Shown: positions 60,771-64,000 of the stretch, in pieces
Layout: each line of letters begins with the position of its first letter
Numbering within the stretch: the stretch's first letter is position 1
The notes under the pieces: model-generated
What the model was told of the DNA's origin: nothing
Seen by the model: the letters and a program-made list of their open reading frames with translations, nothing else
Database searches by the model: none
Made by a program: the position numbers and the translations under genes
DNA from: Streptomyces sp. NBC_00425
GTDB lineage: Bacteria; Actinomycetota; Actinomycetes; Streptomycetales; Streptomycetaceae
Reading direction: 5' to 3'
DNA length: 64,000 nucleotides
Assembly: GCF_036030735.1 (NCBI RefSeq)
Contig: NZ_CP107928.1
Location: 7,812,001-7,876,000 of the forward strand

Positions 60771-62639
60771 TCAGATGGCCGACGGGTCCTGCGGCCCCCG
60801 CCCCGACAGCACCTCTCCGTAGGCCTGCATCAGGTCGGGCAGCCGCAGCGTCGACAGGTCGTCCCGGGTCAGCGCGCCCGGATAGGCCGACAGACGCAGG
60901 TCCCGGTAGGCGCAGCTCTTCTCGTACAGGGTGCGCAGAAAACGCCCGTTGCCGAGCTCGTCGATCCAGCCCTGGTCGACCACGTGCCCGGCGATCGAGC
61001 GCAGCTCGTCCAACGCCTCCTCGTCCCACGCGTCGCCGTTCTCCGCGGCCAGCACCTCTCCGATGGAGGTGAGTTCGAGAGGACGGTAGGAGGGGAAGTC
61101 GACACGGGTCGTGAAACGGGAGGACAGCCCGGGATTGGCCGCCAGAAGGCGGTCCATGCCCTCCGGATAGCCGGCCAGGATCACCACCAGGTGGTCCCGG
61201 TTGTCCTCGGCCCGCTTCAGCAGCACCTGCAACGCCTCGTCGCCGTACGCGTCGCCCTTGCCGTAGCCGGAGTTCGAGAGCGAGTACGCCTCGTCGACGA
61301 AGAGCACCCCGCCGAGGGCGGAGTCGATCAGCTCGTTGGCCTTCACGGCGGTCTGGCCGAGGTACTCGCCGACCAGGTCGGCCCGCTGGGCCTCCACCAG
61401 GTGGTCGCCGCCCAGCAGACCGAGGGCGTAGAAGACGCGGCCGAGGATGCGGGCGACCGTCGTCTTGCCGGTGCCGGAAGGGCCGGAGAACACGAAGTGC
61501 CGCTTCGGCGGCTGGACCGGAAGGCCCTGCCCGGTCCGCAGCCGCGCCATGTTGAGCTGCGCGGAGAGTGCTTTGACCTGGCGTTTCACCGGTTCCAGTC
61601 CCACCATGCGCTCCAGCTCGGCGAGAGCCTCCTCCAGTAACGCGGGATCGGTGGGACCGGCCGGCAGCGGTGACGACAAGCGGACGACGTGCTTCTCGCG
61701 CACCGACGGGTCGGTCACCGAGGGCATGGGCACGACGGGCGGCGGATCCGAGGGCTCGAGCCGCAGGTCGCGGCCCTCCGTGCCGAACAGCGGATCGAAT
61801 CCGTCCGGCCCGTCCGCCGTGTCCTGCCCCAGCCCGGTGAGCGCGATCGCCGCCAGATCCGCCGTGTCGTCGTATCCGTCGCCCTCCGCGATCGCGGCGA
61901 GCCGCGCCGAGGTGTCCATGAACGCGGCGTCCACGCGGTGCACCGCCCGGTAGAGGGGGAGGGCGGCCGCGGAACGGCCGGTGCCCTCGTGCGCCCGGGC
62001 CAGCCAGTACCGCAGTTCCTTGCGCTGCGGCTGCTCGCTGCGGCAGCGCATCAGAGCCGCCGAGAGCAGCGGCTCGGCCTGGCCGTACATCTCCAGTCGC
62101 ACCCGGGCCATTCCGCCGAACAGGCCGGCCTCGATGCACAGCAGCGGGTCGTCGAGCAGCGAGTCGGTGTACCGGACCAGCTGCTCCCAGTCCTTGACCA
62201 GGTAAGCGCGACAGGCGTGCAGAAAGCGGACCTGGTGGTCGGCGTCGACGGGCGGGAGCCCGGCGAGCGCCCGGTCCAGTTCGGGCACATGGCGACCGTC
62301 GAGCCAGTGCGAGGCGTGGGCGAGCAGCAGATCGCGGGGGCTCTCCAGGACCGGCTGCACCCACCAGCCCAGCCAGTACCAGGAGTTGAGGGTCCGGCGG
62401 TGCCGTGTGCGCTGCTCCCCGAACCGTTCGCGGTGGCGGAACATCCGCAGCAGCGCGGTCGTCGTGTCGACGCGCAGTGCGTGCAGTCCGAGCCAGCCGT
62501 CGGCCATGCCGGGATCGATCCGCACCGCCGTGCGGAACTCCTCCTCCGCCTGCGGATAGGCGCCCATGGTGTAGGCGTCCACGCCTCGAAGCCAGGCGAG
62601 GTCGGCGGGAGCCTCGGGGCCCTGCGTGCCGAAGTCCAT
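60771..62639 (-). CDS. EccA/CbbX-type AAA+ ATPase with TPR-like N-terminus
   Basis: The 622-aa protein has an N-terminal TPR-like helical region (about 1-270) and a Pro-rich linker (about 295-330). A CbxX/CfqX-type AAA+ domain follows (about 340-610), with Walker A GPSGTGKT at 386-393 and Walker B FVDE ending in Asp449-Glu450. This layout matches EccA, the cytosolic ATPase of type VII (ESX) secretion, but no other ESX component is in the window. The ATG at 62639 follows a GGGGGAC ribosome site. The frame stays open 80 codons upstream without GC3-like coding character. Confidence 0.85.
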   Translation of the reverse strand: MDFGTQGPEAPADLAWLRGVDAYTMGAYPQAEEEFRTAVRIDPGMADGWLGLHALRVDTTTALLRMFRHRERFGEQRTRHRRTLNSWYWLGWWVQPVLESPRDLLLAHASHWLDGRHVPELDRALAGLPPVDADHQVRFLHACRAYLVKDWEQLVRYTDSLLDDPLLCIEAGLFGGMARVRLEMYGQAEPLLSAALMRCRSEQPQRKELRYWLARAHEGTGRSAAALPLYRAVHRVDAAFMDTSARLAAIAEGDGYDDTADLAAIALTGLGQDTADGPDGFDPLFGTEGRDLRLEPSDPPPVVPMPSVTDPSVREKHVVRLSSPLPAGPTDPALLEEALAELERMVGLEPVKRQVKALSAQLNMARLRTGQGLPVQPPKRHFVFSGPSGTGKTTVARILGRVFYALGLLGGDHLVEAQRADLVGEYLGQTAVKANELIDSALGGVLFVDEAYSLSNSGYGKGDAYGDEALQVLLKRAEDNRDHLVVILAGYPEGMDRLLAANPGLSSRFTTRVDFPSYRPLELTSIGEVLAAENGDAWDEEALDELRSIAGHVVDQGWIDELGNGRFLRTLYEKSCAYRDLRLSAYPGALTRDDLSTLRLPDLMQAYGEVLSGRGPQDPSAI

Positions 62640-62926
62640 CACGTCCCCCACAGACCGTGCCCCCGTCGGTATGCCGGCGGACGTCGCCCGTCGGCTGCCT
62701 TGGTCGAACCGCTGTGCCGCGGACCGGAGTTGCCAGGTGCGCGCAGCAGTCGCCCAGGTCGCACCGAAGGCATCGTACCTGCGGGAGAGGGGCTCGCCGT
62801 AGGGCGCCGCACAGGCCGTTCGACGCGGTGGAAGCAGACGGGGCGCATACCGCGCGGTGACCCTGGGTGAGCGGATCACGTCACGTCAGGTCCGAAAAGG
62901 GGCCCCGGAGCAGGGTCCGGACAGAA

Positions 62927-62964
62927 CGAAGCCCCCGATCACGGGGGAACAACCGGGGGCTTCG
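62927..62964. terminator. Pair of mutually exclusive hairpins
   Basis: CGAAGCCCCCG (62927-62937) pairs with CGGGGGCTTCG (62954-62964). Alternatively CCCCCG (62932-62937) pairs with CGGGGG (62942-62947) in a short 4-base-loop hairpin. It likely terminates the - strand gene at 63078. Elsewhere the 438-base gap 62640-63077 holds only a possible - strand -10, TACGAT (62775-62780), for the AAA+ gene. Confidence 0.5.
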
Positions 62965-63077
62965 CGTCCGAGAGCGGCTACGATCGCCGCGCATTGAGAA
63001 CGTAAGACCTGTACGGGCCGCCGGTCAAGCAGAGTCGGAGTACTTGGCGAAGTTCGGACGCAAGGGTTTTCACAAGT

Positions 63078-63734
63078 TCACCACATCGCGGGCGGTTCCT
63101 CACGATGGGTGACATCGCGGTCCGGACCGGAACCCTTCGCAGGCCCCGGCAGTACCTCGTACCCCTGCTCCAACTGCCGTACCAGCAGGGCGGCGTGCGG
63201 CCGCGACGGGTCCTCGGCGAAGTGACGGACTTCGGCCGGAACCCACCCGTCCCAGAACGCGCGCTGCTCCTCTCCGTCACGCGCCCGGCCGCGTGCCCAG
63301 GACTCCTCGGGCGGCACCTCCATCCACAGCAGGCACCCCAGGTGCGGCCGCAGCGCGCGGCGGCCCGCGCCTACCCCCTCGACCAGCACGACGGGGGCGG
63401 CGGGCAGGGTGCGGGGCGGGCCGAACCGGTGGGCATGCCAGTCGTAGGGCGTGTACTGCGCGCTCTCGCCGCTGCGGAAGGGCTCGATCACCTGGGAGAG
63501 CAGGCGGCCGGTCCACGAGAACAGCTGGTCGTGGGACGCGATGTCGTCGAGGTGCAGCACCGGGGCGCCGTCCAGCGCCTGCGCCAGGCGTCCGGCGAAG
63601 GTGGACTTCCCCGAGCCGGCGTGCCCGTCGACGCCGATCAGACGCACCGGTCCGCAGGACGGCGGCAGACGGAGGAGCCGGGAGGCGAGCTGGCGGATGA
63701 CGGATCCTGGGGGGTGGGCGGGGCCGAGGCCCAT
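63078..63734 (-). CDS. Uridine kinase-like P-loop NTPase
   Basis: The 218-aa protein has Walker A GHAGSGKS at residues 37-44 and a DD pair in VLHLDDIASHDQLF, typical of uridine kinase/phosphoribulokinase-like small-molecule kinases. It lacks the full Udk signature, so the substrate is unknown. The ATG at 63734 was chosen because upstream sequence is repetitive and not protein-like. A codon-bias shadow runs on the + strand. Confidence 0.8.
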   Translation of the reverse strand: MGLGPAHPPGSVIRQLASRLLRLPPSCGPVRLIGVDGHAGSGKSTFAGRLAQALDGAPVLHLDDIASHDQLFSWTGRLLSQVIEPFRSGESAQYTPYDWHAHRFGPPRTLPAAPVVLVEGVGAGRRALRPHLGCLLWMEVPPEESWARGRARDGEEQRAFWDGWVPAEVRHFAEDPSRPHAALLVRQLEQGYEVLPGPAKGSGPDRDVTHREEPPAMW

Positions 63735-63759
63735 GGAGCGGCGGGCGGTGCGCCGGTCC

Positions 63760-63819
63760 TTCGGCGCGGTGATCCTTCGGTACGGGCGGTGCTTTCGGCG
63801 CGGTGATCCTTCGGTACGG
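63760..63819. repeat. Two direct copies of a 26-bp repeat
   Basis: ttcggcgcggtgatccttcg followed by gtacgg occurs at 63760-63785 and again at 63794-63819, just upstream of the uridine kinase-like gene. From 63820 to the window end I see no supported gene. Confidence 0.7.
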
Positions 63820-64000
63820 CGGGTGAGTCTACGGGGAGCCGCCGCCGTCGGTGGGCCAGACCGATGGTGGTGGGCGCGGCACGGGCCCACCTGCTGGAAG
63901 CCGCGTTCGGCTCCCCTCATAGTGGCCGAACAGCCGCAGAGCGACACCGGGCTGTACAGAGTCGTACGGACCGCACAGACCCCCGGGAGTCTCCACCCAT

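Noticed and set aside
62881..62970. tRNA-like sequence near 62930-62964
   Set aside because: No T-loop (GGTTCGAATCC type), acceptor pairing or D-loop could be drawn; a terminator-like hairpin explains it.
63947..64000. Start codon of a minus-strand gene at the window edge (ATG at 64000)
   Set aside because: The frame stops after about 23 codons and shows no protein-like character.

Overview
The window is chromosomal DNA of a Streptomyces (very high GC, GC-rich third codon positions, many GTG starts, sIHF, BldD, and a 402-aa MetK). From memory, the gene order closely follows the S. coelicolor core chromosome around SCO1435 to SCO1493, with a few interruptions. It is dominated by housekeeping genes. 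No phage, insertion sequence, CRISPR array or tRNA/rRNA gene was seen.

Region 1 (about 0.2-3.3 kb) holds a P-loop protein, an M24 peptidase homologue with altered metal ligands, efp and nusB on the + strand. A 20-bp hairpin separates them from the convergent c-di-GMP-responsive regulator bldD, whose promoter carries two BldD-type boxes. Region 2 (4.3-14.3 kb) is the complete pyrimidine operon pyrR-pyrB-pyrC-(membrane protein)-carA-carB-pyrD-pyrF. It has a PyrR-type RNA box at the pyrR ribosome site and a strong hairpin between carB and pyrD. Region 3 (14.4-24.8 kb) carries sIHF, gmk, rpoZ, coaBC, metK, helicase-motif-less priA, an HTH protein (- strand), fmt and rsmB.

Region 4 (24.9-32.5 kb) has argG (- strand) with ARG-box-like repeats, an MMPL exporter, rpe, a SorC-type regulator, an orphan barstar and a GuaB1-type GMP reductase-like enzyme. 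Region 5 (32.5-45.4 kb) is the most interesting part. A cationic amino-acid permease and an Lrp regulator, and 10 kb away a DavA/DavB-like amidase/monooxygenase pair (lysine or arginine oxygenase route), have promoters with the same layout: three CGCAA(C/G) sites at matching, roughly helically phased distances from the -35. Between them lies a GntR/UTRA-regulated ABC-transporter operon that ends in a fused HAD phosphatase-phosphodiesterase. Its palindromic operator is visible.

Region 6 (45.4-52.8 kb) is accessory: a DUF5995-like protein, a GH6 glycosidase, a probable frameshifted remnant, a thioesterase, a divergent MFS/ROK pair with an inverted-repeat operator, and an ECF41 sigma factor with its SDR partner. 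The SDR promoter fits the ECF41 consensus, and the sigma gene promoter has chitinase-promoter-like repeats. Region 7 (52.9-57.5 kb) is an FMN-riboswitch-controlled rib operon (ribE, pnuC/pnuX-like, ribBA, ribH) followed by hisE and hisG. Region 8 (57.5-64 kb) has a PH-domain membrane protein, two CNNM/CBS transporter-like proteins, an EccA-like AAA+ ATPase and a uridine-kinase-like NTPase.

Start codons were chosen from ribosome-binding sites, family lengths and overlaps, so some upstream alternatives remain possible. All family assignments are by eye.
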